Source: Qipengyuania psychrotolerans
Lineage (GTDB): Bacteria; Pseudomonadota; Alphaproteobacteria; Sphingomonadales; Sphingomonadaceae
Direction: 5' to 3'
NCBI RefSeq assembly: GCF_019711355.1
Contig: NZ_CP081297.1
Coordinates: 992,001 to 1,056,000, forward strand
DNA length: 64,000 nt
Each line of letters begins with the position of its first letter. Position 1 is the stretch's first letter. The notes below the pieces were generated by a model. It searched no databases. It worked only from the letters and a program-made list of their open reading frames with translations, and was not told the origin of the DNA. This document shows positions 37,605 through 46,588 of this stretch, one piece after another. The position numbers and the translations under genes are program-made.

Positions 37605-37832
37605 GTCACGTGGGGATCATGATGAGCCATAAGGCCCGTTCAGATGCCTCCGGGAGCCAGTGAGCCGGATAGCGGCTCCCGATGACGAGGACCCTTCTGG
37701 CGCAGAGGCGTTAAGGGGATTTAAGGAAGCGCACTTAACTCCAAATTAGGCATAACTTTCAGGCGATGCCGCAGACCTTGCTTTCCAGACCGGGTCTTGC
37801 GAGAGCGTGGCGTCGCAACGAGGGAGAGACAC
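37605..37832 (+). other. Noncoding stretch upstream of the DPP IV-like gene
   Basis: Together with the two hairpins before it, this makes a 351-base gap between rplS and the peptidase gene. It holds a third hairpin (CGGGAGCC at 37651-37658 with GGCTCCCG at 37674-37681, 15-base loop), an AT-richer stretch at 37708-37765 likely to contain the promoter, the motif AACTCCAAATT (37737-37747) that recurs near asd, and the GAGGGAGAG ribosome binding site at 37820-37828. No open frame with a start and ribosome site was found. Confidence 0.6.
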
Positions 37833-40079
37833 TTGCGCAATCTGACTTTTGCCGCCGCACTGGCGCTCGGCACATGCCTGGCAGCGCCCGCACTGGCGGA
37901 CAATCACAGCAATTCCGAGGAGACTGCGCCCATGGATCTCACATTCGAACGCGTTTTTGCCTCTCCGTCGCTGGATGGACCCGCACCGAGGCAGGCCAAG
38001 TTGTCGCCTGACGGCCGCTATCTCACGCTGCTACGAAACCGCGAAGACGACCGCGAGCGCTACGACCTGTGGGCCTATGACCGCGAGGAAGACGAGTGGT
38101 CGATGCTGGTGGACAGCGAGGCGCTGGGTTCGGGCCGCGAGTTGTCCGAAGATGAAAAGATGCAGCGCGAGCGCGCGCGTGTCGGGAGCCTGAAGGGCAT
38201 CATCAGTTACGAATGGACCTCCAACGGCAAGGGCTTGCTCGTACCGCTTGACGGCGATCTCTATCTAGCCAGTCTTGGCGGCGAAGTCGTGCGCGTTACC
38301 GATACAGAGGAAAGTGAGCTCAATCAGTCACTTAGTCCGCATGGCAACTACATCTCATTCGTGCGGGATCGGCAGCTGTGGGTCGGCCCGGTCACTGGCG
38401 ACCATGCGCCGATAACACCCAAGGAAGGCGAGGCCGTGCGTTGGGGCGAGGCGGAGTTCGTGGCTCAAGAAGAAATGGGCCGCCTGACAGGTTATTGGTG
38501 GTCGCCGGACGAAAACCGCATGGCGGTGCAGCGTTTCGATGAAAGCGGCGTCGGTATTGTCACGCGCGCTGCCATCGGGGCGACCGGCACGAAGGTTTAT
38601 GACCAACGTTATCCGGTTGCGGGCAGCCCAAACGCGGTTGTCGAGCTGTTCGTCATGGACCCTGACGGTCAGAACCGCGTGAAGGTCGATCTTGGCAGTG
38701 ATCCCGACATCTATCTCGCCCGGGTGGACTGGGCACCGGGAGGCAATGCGCTGTACGTCCAGCGCCAGAACCGCGAGCAGACGGTCCTCGATCTCCTCAA
38801 GGTCGACCCGGCCACAGGCGCAAGCGAAGTCGTTTTCACCGAACGCGCAGCCGCCGAGGATTACTGGATCAACCTTTCGGACGACTACAAGTGGCTCGAC
38901 GATGGCAGCCTGATCTGGTGGTCCGAACGCGACGGTTTTGGCCATCTCTATCGTTTCGCGAACGGCGAGTGGATCCAGCTCACTAGCGGTGACTGGGTCG
39001 TCACCAAGTTGCTTGGCGTAGATCAGGCGGCTGGGAAAGTGTTCTTCCAGGCGACCAAGGACGACGTGCTTGCCCAGCAAATCTATGCGCTGGACCTTGC
39101 ATCACCGTCTTCGATCGAACGCCTGACCGATCTAGACTATGTGAATTCCGGCACAATGGACAGCAAGGCGCAAACGCTCCTGATTTCGCGTTCGAACGAT
39201 GACACCCCGCCGCAGAGTTATCTTGCCGACGCGCAGGGCAACCGGCTTGCGTGGATTGAACGCAACGAGCTGAACGATGAACACCCTTACGCCCCTTACG
39301 TGGCCAGCCACCGGCAAACGCAATATGGTGTCCTTCCCGCGGAAGACGGCACGTTGCTCTATTGGGAAATGCTCACACCCCCGCTGGAGCCGGGCAAGAA
39401 GTATCCCGTCTATTACTACCACTATAGCGGGCCGGGACCGCAGATCGTGACCAAGGGCTGGAACGGTGCCCTGCGCCAGGCGATCGTCGACAAGGGTTAC
39501 ATCTGGTTCGCCATCGACAACCGCGGGTCGGCCAATCGCGGCGTCAAGTTCGAACAGCCGATCTACCGTGCGATGGGCGGCGTCGAGGTGCGCGACCAGA
39601 AGACGGGTGCGGAATTCCTCACCCAGTTCGATTTCATCGATGCTGACAAGATCGCCATCGATGGCTGGTCCTATGGAGGGTACATGACGCTGAAGCAGCT
39701 CCAGGCCGATCCTGGTCTGTATGCGGCTGGCATTTCAGGCGCGCCGGTCACGCGCTGGGAGCTTTATGACACTCACTATACCGAGCGGTATATGGGCACG
39801 CCTCAGGCCGACGCGCAGGCTTATGAGACTGCTTCAGCAATCCCCGAGGCCACGAAGATTACCGATCCACTGCTGCTGATCCATGGGATGGCAGACGACA
39901 ATGTGGTGTTCGAGAACGCAACCGAGGTCATCTCGGCCATGCAGGAAGCCAATGTGCCGTTCGAGATGATGCTGTACCCCGGCTACACTCACCGTGTCTC
40001 GGGCGAGCAGATTTCTCCGCACCGCTACAACACCGTGTTTCGCTTTCTAGAGCATCACGGCGTGACGCCTCCGGAGTAG
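37833..40079 (+). CDS. Secreted DPP IV-like S9B peptidase
   Basis: This is a dipeptidyl-peptidase IV type serine peptidase, removing N-terminal dipeptides from proline-containing peptides. TTG 37833 was chosen as start: GAGGGAGAG lies five bases upstream and it gives a signal peptide (MRNLTFAAALALGTCLAAPALA). A beta-propeller domain of about 480 residues precedes the hydrolase domain with Ser613 (GWSYGGYMTL), Asp688/689 (GMADDNVVF) and His720 (YPGYTHRVSG). The product is 748 residues. With the S9 enzyme at 7 kb and the M2 peptidase at 45 kb, the cell seems able to use peptides in the periplasm. Confidence 0.92.
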   Translation: MRNLTFAAALALGTCLAAPALADNHSNSEETAPMDLTFERVFASPSLDGPAPRQAKLSPDGRYLTLLRNREDDRERYDLWAYDREEDEWSMLVDSEALGSGRELSEDEKMQRERARVGSLKGIISYEWTSNGKGLLVPLDGDLYLASLGGEVVRVTDTEESELNQSLSPHGNYISFVRDRQLWVGPVTGDHAPITPKEGEAVRWGEAEFVAQEEMGRLTGYWWSPDENRMAVQRFDESGVGIVTRAAIGATGTKVYDQRYPVAGSPNAVVELFVMDPDGQNRVKVDLGSDPDIYLARVDWAPGGNALYVQRQNREQTVLDLLKVDPATGASEVVFTERAAAEDYWINLSDDYKWLDDGSLIWWSERDGFGHLYRFANGEWIQLTSGDWVVTKLLGVDQAAGKVFFQATKDDVLAQQIYALDLASPSSIERLTDLDYVNSGTMDSKAQTLLISRSNDDTPPQSYLADAQGNRLAWIERNELNDEHPYAPYVASHRQTQYGVLPAEDGTLLYWEMLTPPLEPGKKYPVYYYHYSGPGPQIVTKGWNGALRQAIVDKGYIWFAIDNRGSANRGVKFEQPIYRAMGGVEVRDQKTGAEFLTQFDFIDADKIAIDGWSYGGYMTLKQLQADPGLYAAGISGAPVTRWELYDTHYTERYMGTPQADAQAYETASAIPEATKITDPLLLIHGMADDNVVFENATEVISAMQEANVPFEMMLYPGYTHRVSGEQISPHRYNTVFRFLEHHGVTPPE

Positions 40080-40082
40080 CAT

Positions 40083-40934
40083 TCAGCCGAGCCACTCCAG
40101 CGTCTTGGCTGCAACTTCTGCAGGTGCTTCGACCTGCGGATAGTGGCCAACGCCAGGCAAAAGGTGCGAGCGAGCGTTCGGTAATACTCGTCGCCATTCG
40201 TCGAATGCGTGTTTGCCTGACACCGGATCGAGAGCGCCGTTGATAAGGCCAATCCGGCTTTCGGCATGAGCAAGCGCACCGACCCACCGCGCTTCATGTT
40301 TCTGGCGGTCGGTCATGTAATGGAGCAGCTTGTGGAATTTTCGGTGCCCGTCCTGCTCTGAAATAAGGCTCCAGAAATCGTCGAGCTCAGCTTCGGAGGG
40401 CTGAGTATCAGGTCCGAAAACCTCCGCAAAGCCTGCGCCGAAACGCTTCCTGTTCATCAGCCACCCGACGAGAAAGCCGAGCGGCGATACGCCCAGCTTC
40501 TGGAGAGGCCGAGGACGGTGCTGGTTGGGAAAGATACCCCCGTTGAGGAAAACCATCTGCTGCAATCCTGCTGCACCGCTGCCCTCGGCCTGGCGTGCAA
40601 GCATTTCCTGTCCCACGGACACTCCGTAATCGTGCACGAGGGCGTCATATTCCGCGATGCCAAGGTGGGCCAGCAGCGCCTCTTGGAGGTCTGTCTGCCG
40701 GTGGATCGAGTAACCGCCGGGCGGCTTGTCCGACAGGCCGAAGCCGATCATGTCGCAGGCAACGAGACTGTGCGTTTGGCCCAGCGTTTCCCATATCGGC
40801 TGCCAGTCCCACGCGCTGGTTGGGAAACCGTGAACCAGCAAGAGCGGACGACCCGTCCCGCCGCGCCAGAAGGCAATCGAAAGTCCCTGAAATTCAAAAC
40901 GTTCGGCCTTGGCGCGCCAGTCTGCCAGATCCAT
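40083..40934 (-). CDS. Alpha/beta hydrolase with an aspartate nucleophile
   Basis: The 283-residue protein has an alpha/beta-hydrolase fold: oxyanion motif HGFPTSAWDW, nucleophile elbow VHDYGVSVG with Asp102 in place of serine, a cap region, NGALDPVSG with the second acid, and GVGHYPQVEAP with the histidine. An Asp nucleophile is seen in epoxide hydrolases and haloalkane dehalogenases. The Asn and Trp that hold the halide in dehalogenases are not evident (HGFP instead of HGNP), so an epoxide hydrolase or a MEST-like protein is more likely. It converges with the DPP IV-like gene with three bases between stops. Confidence 0.82.
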   Translation of the reverse strand: MDLADWRAKAERFEFQGLSIAFWRGGTGRPLLLVHGFPTSAWDWQPIWETLGQTHSLVACDMIGFGLSDKPPGGYSIHRQTDLQEALLAHLGIAEYDALVHDYGVSVGQEMLARQAEGSGAAGLQQMVFLNGGIFPNQHRPRPLQKLGVSPLGFLVGWLMNRKRFGAGFAEVFGPDTQPSEAELDDFWSLISEQDGHRKFHKLLHYMTDRQKHEARWVGALAHAESRIGLINGALDPVSGKHAFDEWRRVLPNARSHLLPGVGHYPQVEAPAEVAAKTLEWLG

Positions 40935-41028
40935 TGTATTCCCCCTTGCGGCGCCTCAACTCCAAATTGCTTGCGCCGGGCCTGTCCTAGGCCCATTTGC
41001 ACCCCACACACAAATTTGGAGATGTGAT

Positions 41029-42054
41029 TTGGGTTATCGTGTTGCCGTAGTCGGCGCGACCGGAAGTGTCGGACGTGAAATGATGATGGTGTTGGCGGAA
41101 CGCGAGTTTCCCATCGACGAAATCGCTGCTGTCGCTTCCAGCCGTTCGCACGGGTCGGAGGTGGAGTTTGGCGACACCGGCAAAATGCTCAAGTGCAAGA
41201 ATATCGAGCATTTCGATTGGACTGGCTGGGATATTGCCTTGTTCGCCGCAGGTAGCGGTCCGGCCAAGGAGTATGCGCCGAAGGCAGCCGCTGCCGGCTG
41301 CGTTGTGATCGACAACAGCTCGCTCTACCGCATGGATCCGGATGTGCCGCTGATCGTGCCGGAAGTTAACCCCGAGGCGATCCACGGCTATTCCAAGCGC
41401 AAAATCATCGCCAATCCCAACTGCTCGACCGCACAGCTCGTTGTCGCCCTTAAACCGCTGCACGATGCAGCGACGATCAAGCGCGTGGTCGTTTCGACTT
41501 ACCAGTCGGTTTCGGGCGCGGGCAAGGCGGGCATGGACGAACTGTTTGAACAGAGCCGCAACATCTTCGTCGGTGACCCTGCCGTACCATCCAAGTTCAC
41601 CAAGCAGATCGCTTTCAACGTCATCCCGCATATCGATGTCTTCCTCGACGACGGATCGACCAAGGAAGAGTGGAAGATGGTGGTCGAGACCAAGAAGATC
41701 CTCGACCCGAAGATCAAGCTGACCGCCACCTGTGTGCGCGTGCCCGTGTTCGTGGGCCATTCCGAAAGCGTGAATATCGAATTCGAGAACGAATTGACCG
41801 CCGAACAGGCGCAGGAAATCCTGCGCGAAGCACCGGGCATCATGCTCATCGATAAGCGCGAGGACGAAGGCTACATCACCCCGGTCGAAGCGGCTGGAGA
41901 CAGTGCCACCTACATCAGCCGCGTTCGGGAAGACCCGACGGTTGAGAACGGGCTGACCCTGTGGTGCGTTTCGGACAACCTTCGCAAGGGTGCCGCCTTG
42001 AATGCGGTGCAGATCGCGGAACTCCTGGGCCGCGAGTGTCTTAAGAAGGGATGA
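41029..42054 (+). CDS. asd: Aspartate-semialdehyde dehydrogenase
   Basis: Asd reduces aspartyl phosphate to the semialdehyde, the branch point to lysine/diaminopimelate, threonine and methionine. TTG 41029 was chosen as start (MGYRVAVVGATGSVGREM): GGAG lies seven bases upstream at 41018-41021, and the frame before it has no similarity. The 341-residue product has the NADP motif GATGSVG, the active-site Cys132 in NPNCSTAQL, and RVPVFVGHSESV with the catalytic histidine. It is followed by a lipoprotein gene overlapping by four bases. Confidence 0.96.
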   Translation: MGYRVAVVGATGSVGREMMMVLAEREFPIDEIAAVASSRSHGSEVEFGDTGKMLKCKNIEHFDWTGWDIALFAAGSGPAKEYAPKAAAAGCVVIDNSSLYRMDPDVPLIVPEVNPEAIHGYSKRKIIANPNCSTAQLVVALKPLHDAATIKRVVVSTYQSVSGAGKAGMDELFEQSRNIFVGDPAVPSKFTKQIAFNVIPHIDVFLDDGSTKEEWKMVVETKKILDPKIKLTATCVRVPVFVGHSESVNIEFENELTAEQAQEILREAPGIMLIDKREDEGYITPVEAAGDSATYISRVREDPTVENGLTLWCVSDNLRKGAALNAVQIAELLGRECLKKG

Positions 42055-42626
42055 TCCGCACAGCCTCGCTTATCGCCCTGCCGTTTCTCCTCCTCGCTTG
42101 CTCCAGCGAGCCGACCGAGGACGTGACGACGGTCGACCTCGAAGGCGGCGAGGCACCAAACACCAATCCGCTGATCGAGCGGTTCGACGATGTCGTAATC
42201 GTCGTCAACGCGGATGGCTTGGGAGTGCATCAGCAAGCCCCGCTGCGCTTTGGTTCGCCGCGCAGCGAGGTAGACGACGCTGTCGAGGCGGCTTTCGGGT
42301 CGGCAGGCATCACTTCCCGCAACGAGGAATGCGGCGCAGGCGAGATGGAGTTCAGCGAGTTCGGACCGCTCAGTATCGCATATCAGGATGGCAAGTTTGC
42401 CGGCTGGTTCCTGCGTGAAGGCGGCCAAGTCGTGACTAGCGATGGTATCAGGCCCGGCGTATCGACGATGGAAGGCCTCAAGTCAGAACGTCAGGTGCGT
42501 GAAATCGACAGCACCCTGCCGGGAGAGTTCGAATATACCACCGCAGACTTCGGCACGATCCGCGGGTTTTCCGAGGACGATAAGATTACCGGCTTGCAAG
42601 CGGGTTTGAGCTGCTTCTTCCGCTGA
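42051..42626 (+). CDS. Hypothetical lipoprotein
   Basis: The 191-residue product has a lipoprotein signal with the lipobox LLAC, Cys17. The mature part is acidic, has an isolated cysteine near EECG and a C-terminal one (LSCFF), and matches no family I recognise; a VVIVVNADGLG strand and repeated short beta segments suggest a small globular domain. ATG 42051 overlaps the asd stop (ATGA), so it is coupled to asd, though no functional link is apparent. Confidence 0.78.
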   Translation: MIRTASLIALPFLLLACSSEPTEDVTTVDLEGGEAPNTNPLIERFDDVVIVVNADGLGVHQQAPLRFGSPRSEVDDAVEAAFGSAGITSRNEECGAGEMEFSEFGPLSIAYQDGKFAGWFLREGGQVVTSDGIRPGVSTMEGLKSERQVREIDSTLPGEFEYTTADFGTIRGFSEDDKITGLQAGLSCFFR

Positions 42627-42651
42627 GGCGTCTCACCTGTATAAGGCAGGA

Positions 42652-43299
42652 ATGACGCATCAAGCAGAACTCTATTTCAGCTTCCGTTCGCCTTATAGTT
42701 ATCTGGCAATCGGACGTTACCGCCAGTTGACCGAGGAATACGACCTTAGCATTGCGCTGAGGCCGGTCTATCCGCTTGCTATACGCCAGCCCGATTTCTT
42801 CGAGCGCAACCATCCGAACTGGCTTGGCTATACCATGCGCGACATGCTGCGGGTGGCGGCTTTTCATCACATCCCCTTCGGTCCGCCGAAGCCGGATCCC
42901 ATCATTCAGGACATGGCGACGCGAAAGATTGCGGAGGACCAACCCAATATTCGACGGGTAACGCGCATGGGCCAGGCAGCATCGCGGCGCGGAGCAGGCC
43001 TGATCTTCGCTGCCGAGGCCGGCCGGATGATCTGGGGCGGTCAGGAAAACTGGCACGAAGGCGGCCATCTTGACCGCGCTCTGGAAGCGGCGGGCCTTGG
43101 CGTGGAAGAAATCCTGGCGGAAGTTGATAGCGATGCAGAGGCGCTCGACGCAGAGATTGCCGCCAATCAGGACGCTCTCGAAGCCGCTGGCCATTGGGGT
43201 GTCCCGACGCTGGTATTCGAAAACGAACCTTTCTTCGGGCAGGATCGGATCGAAATGGCGCGGTGGCGCATGGAATTGCAGGGTTTGGAAGCCAGGTGA
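42652..43299 (+). CDS. DsbA-fold 2-hydroxychromene-2-carboxylate isomerase-like protein
   Basis: The 215-residue product has a thioredoxin-like DsbA fold with a helical insert. The active-site segment is SFRSPYSYLA, with serine where DsbA has CxxC, and the cis-proline loop is GVPTLVF. Those features are typical of the HCCA isomerase/GST kappa family, which uses glutathione to isomerise aromatic ring-cleavage products in naphthalene breakdown. No ring-cleavage genes are nearby, so the substrate is unclear. Two bases separate its stop from a possible start of the next gene. Confidence 0.85.
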   Translation: MTHQAELYFSFRSPYSYLAIGRYRQLTEEYDLSIALRPVYPLAIRQPDFFERNHPNWLGYTMRDMLRVAAFHHIPFGPPKPDPIIQDMATRKIAEDQPNIRRVTRMGQAASRRGAGLIFAAEAGRMIWGGQENWHEGGHLDRALEAAGLGVEEILAEVDSDAEALDAEIAANQDALEAAGHWGVPTLVFENEPFFGQDRIEMARWRMELQGLEAR

Positions 43300-43382
43300 A
43301 TATGGTCAGCGACGGTAAGAGTGGCTCATCCAGCTTTAGGCCGGATATCAGCACAAGCGATGATTGGAACCGGCGCCTAGAG

Positions 43383-44144
43383 ATGGACACTGTGACAGAA
43401 TTTTTCGACAGCTTTGATGGCACCCGGCTCGCAATTCACCGCATGGGGAAGGGGAGACCCTTGGTCCTGCTCCACGGCCTCTTCTCGAGCGCGCAGATGA
43501 ACTGGATCAAGTTCGGTCATGCGGAGACGATTGCGGCCCGGGGTTACGAGGTCATCATGCTAGACTTCCGCGTCCACGGAGACAGCGAAGCCCCCGAAGA
43601 TCCGGCGAAATATCCGCTGAATGTGCTGGTTCGCGATGTGGCGGCGCTGGTCGATCATCTCGGGTTTGAGGATTACGACCTTGGCGGGTTTTCGCTGGGC
43701 GCAAGGACATCATTGCACGCCGTTGCGCATGGCGTTGTCCATCCGTCGCGATTGATCGTCGGAGGAATGGGCACTGCCGGTTTGGGCGAGTGGGCGAAGC
43801 GCGCCGCGTATTTCAAGCGAGTGATCGACGAATTTGACGCGATCCCGCGCGGTGATCCGGCCTATTTCTCGATGCAATTCCTCAAGTCGCAAGGTGTGAA
43901 CCGTGTGGCAGCGCGCTTGCTTCTGGACACGATGCCCGATCTGGAACTTGGTTTGCTCGCCGATATCACCATTCCCACGCTGGTGGTGTGCGGAGACGAA
44001 GACCGGGACAATGGCTCGGCCGAAGCATTGGCAAAGTGTATTCCAGGCGCTGACTTCGCGGAGGTGCCTGGCACTCACATGGGCAGCGTCACCAAACCTG
44101 ATCTGGGCCAGGCAATGGCCGATTGGCTAGGTGATGCGCAGTGA
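43383..44144 (+). CDS. Alpha/beta hydrolase
   Basis: This serine hydrolase has HGLFSSAQMNW at the oxyanion position, the nucleophile elbow GGFSLGARTS, VVCGDEDRDNG with the acid and VPGTHMGSV with the histidine. ATG 43383 gives a 253-residue protein that starts just at the fold (MDTVTEFFDSFDGTRLAIHR). ATG 43302, next to the upstream stop and after AGGTGA, would add 27 residues of a Ser-rich extension, so the start is uncertain. The stop overlaps the following membrane-protein gene (GTGA). The substrate is unknown. Confidence 0.85.
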   Translation: MDTVTEFFDSFDGTRLAIHRMGKGRPLVLLHGLFSSAQMNWIKFGHAETIAARGYEVIMLDFRVHGDSEAPEDPAKYPLNVLVRDVAALVDHLGFEDYDLGGFSLGARTSLHAVAHGVVHPSRLIVGGMGTAGLGEWAKRAAYFKRVIDEFDAIPRGDPAYFSMQFLKSQGVNRVAARLLLDTMPDLELGLLADITIPTLVVCGDEDRDNGSAEALAKCIPGADFAEVPGTHMGSVTKPDLGQAMADWLGDAQ

Positions 44145-44659
44145 GCCTGTACCGCGCATTCCTGGGGCTCTGGATTGGCGGCCTGATACTTTTTGCGATT
44201 GTGATTATGCTTGGCTTGCCACTGGGCGTGTCCGAAGTCCCGGGCGGCATCCTCGACCATCAGGCTGCAGGTAGCGCCGCGGAAGTCGACCGTATCCAGT
44301 ATGTCTGGCGCTCTGCCGGACTTTGGAATCAGGCCGCTATTGCGATGATCGGCGACCTGATATTCATCGGGATTTATGGTGCGGGTAGCCTGCTGGGCGG
44401 CCTCCATTTCCGCCGGAGCACGATGCGGCCTGTCAGTATTTTGGGCGTTTTGATAGCTATCGCAGCCGCGGCCTTCCTAATCACCGATTACGCAGAGACG
44501 ATCGGCCAGTTCATTCAGCTGACCCGCTTTCAGGGCGATGACAGCCTCGCCTCGCTGGCTGCTTCGGTTCGGCCCGTGAAGATCGCAAGTTGGCTGTTCA
44601 CGTTTTGCGGGGTCATTGCCTGCCTTGTCATTCGTCGAAAGGCGCGCCGAACCGCTTGA
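44141..44659 (+). CDS. Four-helix membrane protein of unknown function
   Basis: The 172-residue product has about four membrane segments (6-26, 65-88, 97-117, 147-165) joined by short loops, the first being a 40-residue periplasmic loop with DHQAAGSAAEVDRIQYVWRS. I do not recognise a family. The start is GTG 44141 overlapping the hydrolase stop by four bases, so the hydrolase and this protein are likely coexpressed with the DsbA-like gene before them. Confidence 0.75.
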   Translation: MSLYRAFLGLWIGGLILFAIVIMLGLPLGVSEVPGGILDHQAAGSAAEVDRIQYVWRSAGLWNQAAIAMIGDLIFIGIYGAGSLLGGLHFRRSTMRPVSILGVLIAIAAAAFLITDYAETIGQFIQLTRFQGDDSLASLAASVRPVKIASWLFTFCGVIACLVIRRKARRTA

Positions 44660-44723
44660 TAAAGCGGTTGTGCAAGTGCAATCCGGAAACAGAAAAAGTC
44701 AGAGTACCTTTGGAGAGGACATC

Positions 44724-46586
44724 ATGAAATTTGCCCCCGTCGCATTGTCTGCGCTTGCCATCTCGCTGGCTGCCTGCACCACTGCCAATGCTCAGCCGGT
44801 CGAAAGCGCTCCGCTCGCGCCAATCGCAGAAGCCGATCCTTATCCCATGACGCCGAAAGGTGCTGCCGACTGGGTGGATATGGTCGAGAAAGACATGTTC
44901 GATTTCTCGGTCGAATATGGCCGCGTGCTGTGGCTGAATTCAACCTATATCGTCCATGACAGCGATATGCTTGCGGCCAAATACGGCGCCGAGGCGACAC
45001 AGAAATCAGTCGCATACGCCAACAAGGCTGCTGAATATGCCCGAGTTGCCGGGCTCGATCCGGAGGTTGAGCGCAAGCTGGATATGCTGCGCAACTCCAT
45101 CGTGATGCCGGCGCCGGTTCGTGACGGCGCGGCGACCGAATTGTCTGATATCTCGACCCGCCTCGGCTCGGCCTACGGCAAGGGCAAAGGAACCTTGAAC
45201 GGCAAGGAAATATCCGGTTCCGACATCGAAGCCGAAATGGGCAACCTCGAGCGGACGCCTGAGGAACTCGCAGAGATGTGGGTAAGCTGGCACGACAATG
45301 TCGGTGCCCCGATGCGCGGTGATTACCAGCGCATGATCGCGATTGCCAACGAAGGTTCCAAGGACCTCGGTTTCAACGATCTCGGCGCCATGTGGCGTTC
45401 GAACTACGATATGGACCCAGACCAGTTCGCCGCCGAGACGGAGCGGATGTGGCAGGAAGTGAAGCCGCTCTACATGGCGCTGCACACCTATGTCCGCAGC
45501 CAGCTCAACGAGAAATACGGCGATGCCGTTCAAGCCCCGACGGGCCCGATCCGCGCCGATCTGCTTGGCAATATGTGGGCCCAGGAATGGGGCAATATCT
45601 ATCCGCTCGTCGCACCCGAAGGTGCTGGTGACATCGGTTACGACCTTACCGAACTGATCGAGCAGAAGGGCTTTGATGAAGTCCAGATGGTCCGTGTGGG
45701 CGAAGACTTCTTCTCTTCTCTCGGCTTCGAGAAGCTGCCCGACACCTTCTGGGAACGCAGCCAGTTCGTGAAGCCGGCGGACCGCGAAGTGGTGTGCCAT
45801 GCAAGCGCATGGGACGTCGACAACGTGGACGACCTGCGCATCAAGATGTGCATCAAGCAGAATGCGGATGACTTCATCACCATCCATCACGAGCTGGGTC
45901 ACAACTATTACCAGCGCGCATACAACCAGCAGGATTATCTGCACCTCAACGGCGCAAACGATGGCTTCCACGAAGCGATCGGCGACATGATCGCTCTCTC
46001 GATAACGCCCGAGTATCTCGTGCAGATCGACATGCTCGACAAGTCCGATGTGCCGAGCGCGGACAAGGACATCGGCCTCCTGCTTCGCCAAGCGATGGAC
46101 AAGGTCGCGTTCCTTCCCTTCGGACTGATGGTGGACCGGTATCGCTGGGGCCTGTTCGACGGATCGATCCCGGCCGATGGGCTGAATGCGGGATGGAATG
46201 ACCTGCGATTGCAATATCAGGGTATCACTCCGCCAGTCGCCCGCGATGAGAGCAAGTTTGATGCCGGAGCGAAATATCACATCCCTGGCAATGTGCCTTA
46301 CACCCGCTACTTCCTTGCGCGGATCCTGCAGTTCCAGTTCTACAAGGCTGCCTGTGATCAGGCGGGCTGGGAAGGGCCGTTGCATCGCTGTTCGTTCTAC
46401 GGCAACGAGGAAGTCGGTCAGAACCTCGATGCGATGCTTAAAATGGGTGCAAGCAAGCCTTGGCCCGACGCACTCGAAGCGTTCACCGGCGAGCGCCAGA
46501 TGAGCGGGACAGCGATGATCGAATATTTCGCACCGCTGATGGCGTGGCTTGAAGAGCAGAACGAAGGTAAACCGCAGGGGTGGTAA
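44724..46586 (+). CDS. M2 family (ACE-like) peptidyl-dipeptidase
   Basis: This is a bacterial homologue of angiotensin-converting enzyme, removing C-terminal dipeptides. ATG 44724 has TTTGGAGAGG nine bases before it. Residues 1-20 are a signal with LAAC at 15-18, so it may be a lipoprotein; cleavage after ANA (residue 23) is an alternative. The zinc site is His389, Glu390 and His393 (HHELGHNYY) with Glu417 (FHEAIGD). The product is 620 residues, a single catalytic domain. It is followed by a lipoprotein and the rimB-rimK pair. Confidence 0.93.
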   Translation: MKFAPVALSALAISLAACTTANAQPVESAPLAPIAEADPYPMTPKGAADWVDMVEKDMFDFSVEYGRVLWLNSTYIVHDSDMLAAKYGAEATQKSVAYANKAAEYARVAGLDPEVERKLDMLRNSIVMPAPVRDGAATELSDISTRLGSAYGKGKGTLNGKEISGSDIEAEMGNLERTPEELAEMWVSWHDNVGAPMRGDYQRMIAIANEGSKDLGFNDLGAMWRSNYDMDPDQFAAETERMWQEVKPLYMALHTYVRSQLNEKYGDAVQAPTGPIRADLLGNMWAQEWGNIYPLVAPEGAGDIGYDLTELIEQKGFDEVQMVRVGEDFFSSLGFEKLPDTFWERSQFVKPADREVVCHASAWDVDNVDDLRIKMCIKQNADDFITIHHELGHNYYQRAYNQQDYLHLNGANDGFHEAIGDMIALSITPEYLVQIDMLDKSDVPSADKDIGLLLRQAMDKVAFLPFGLMVDRYRWGLFDGSIPADGLNAGWNDLRLQYQGITPPVARDESKFDAGAKYHIPGNVPYTRYFLARILQFQFYKAACDQAGWEGPLHRCSFYGNEEVGQNLDAMLKMGASKPWPDALEAFTGERQMSGTAMIEYFAPLMAWLEEQNEGKPQGW

Positions 46587-46588
46587 TC

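Noticed and set aside
40083..40934. Haloalkane dehalogenase
   Set aside because: The nucleophile is right, but the halide-holding residues are not seen, so the specific name was not used.
45006..46385. 459-codon open frame on the minus strand
   Set aside because: It is antisense to the M2 peptidase, whose zinc site and signal peptide are clear.
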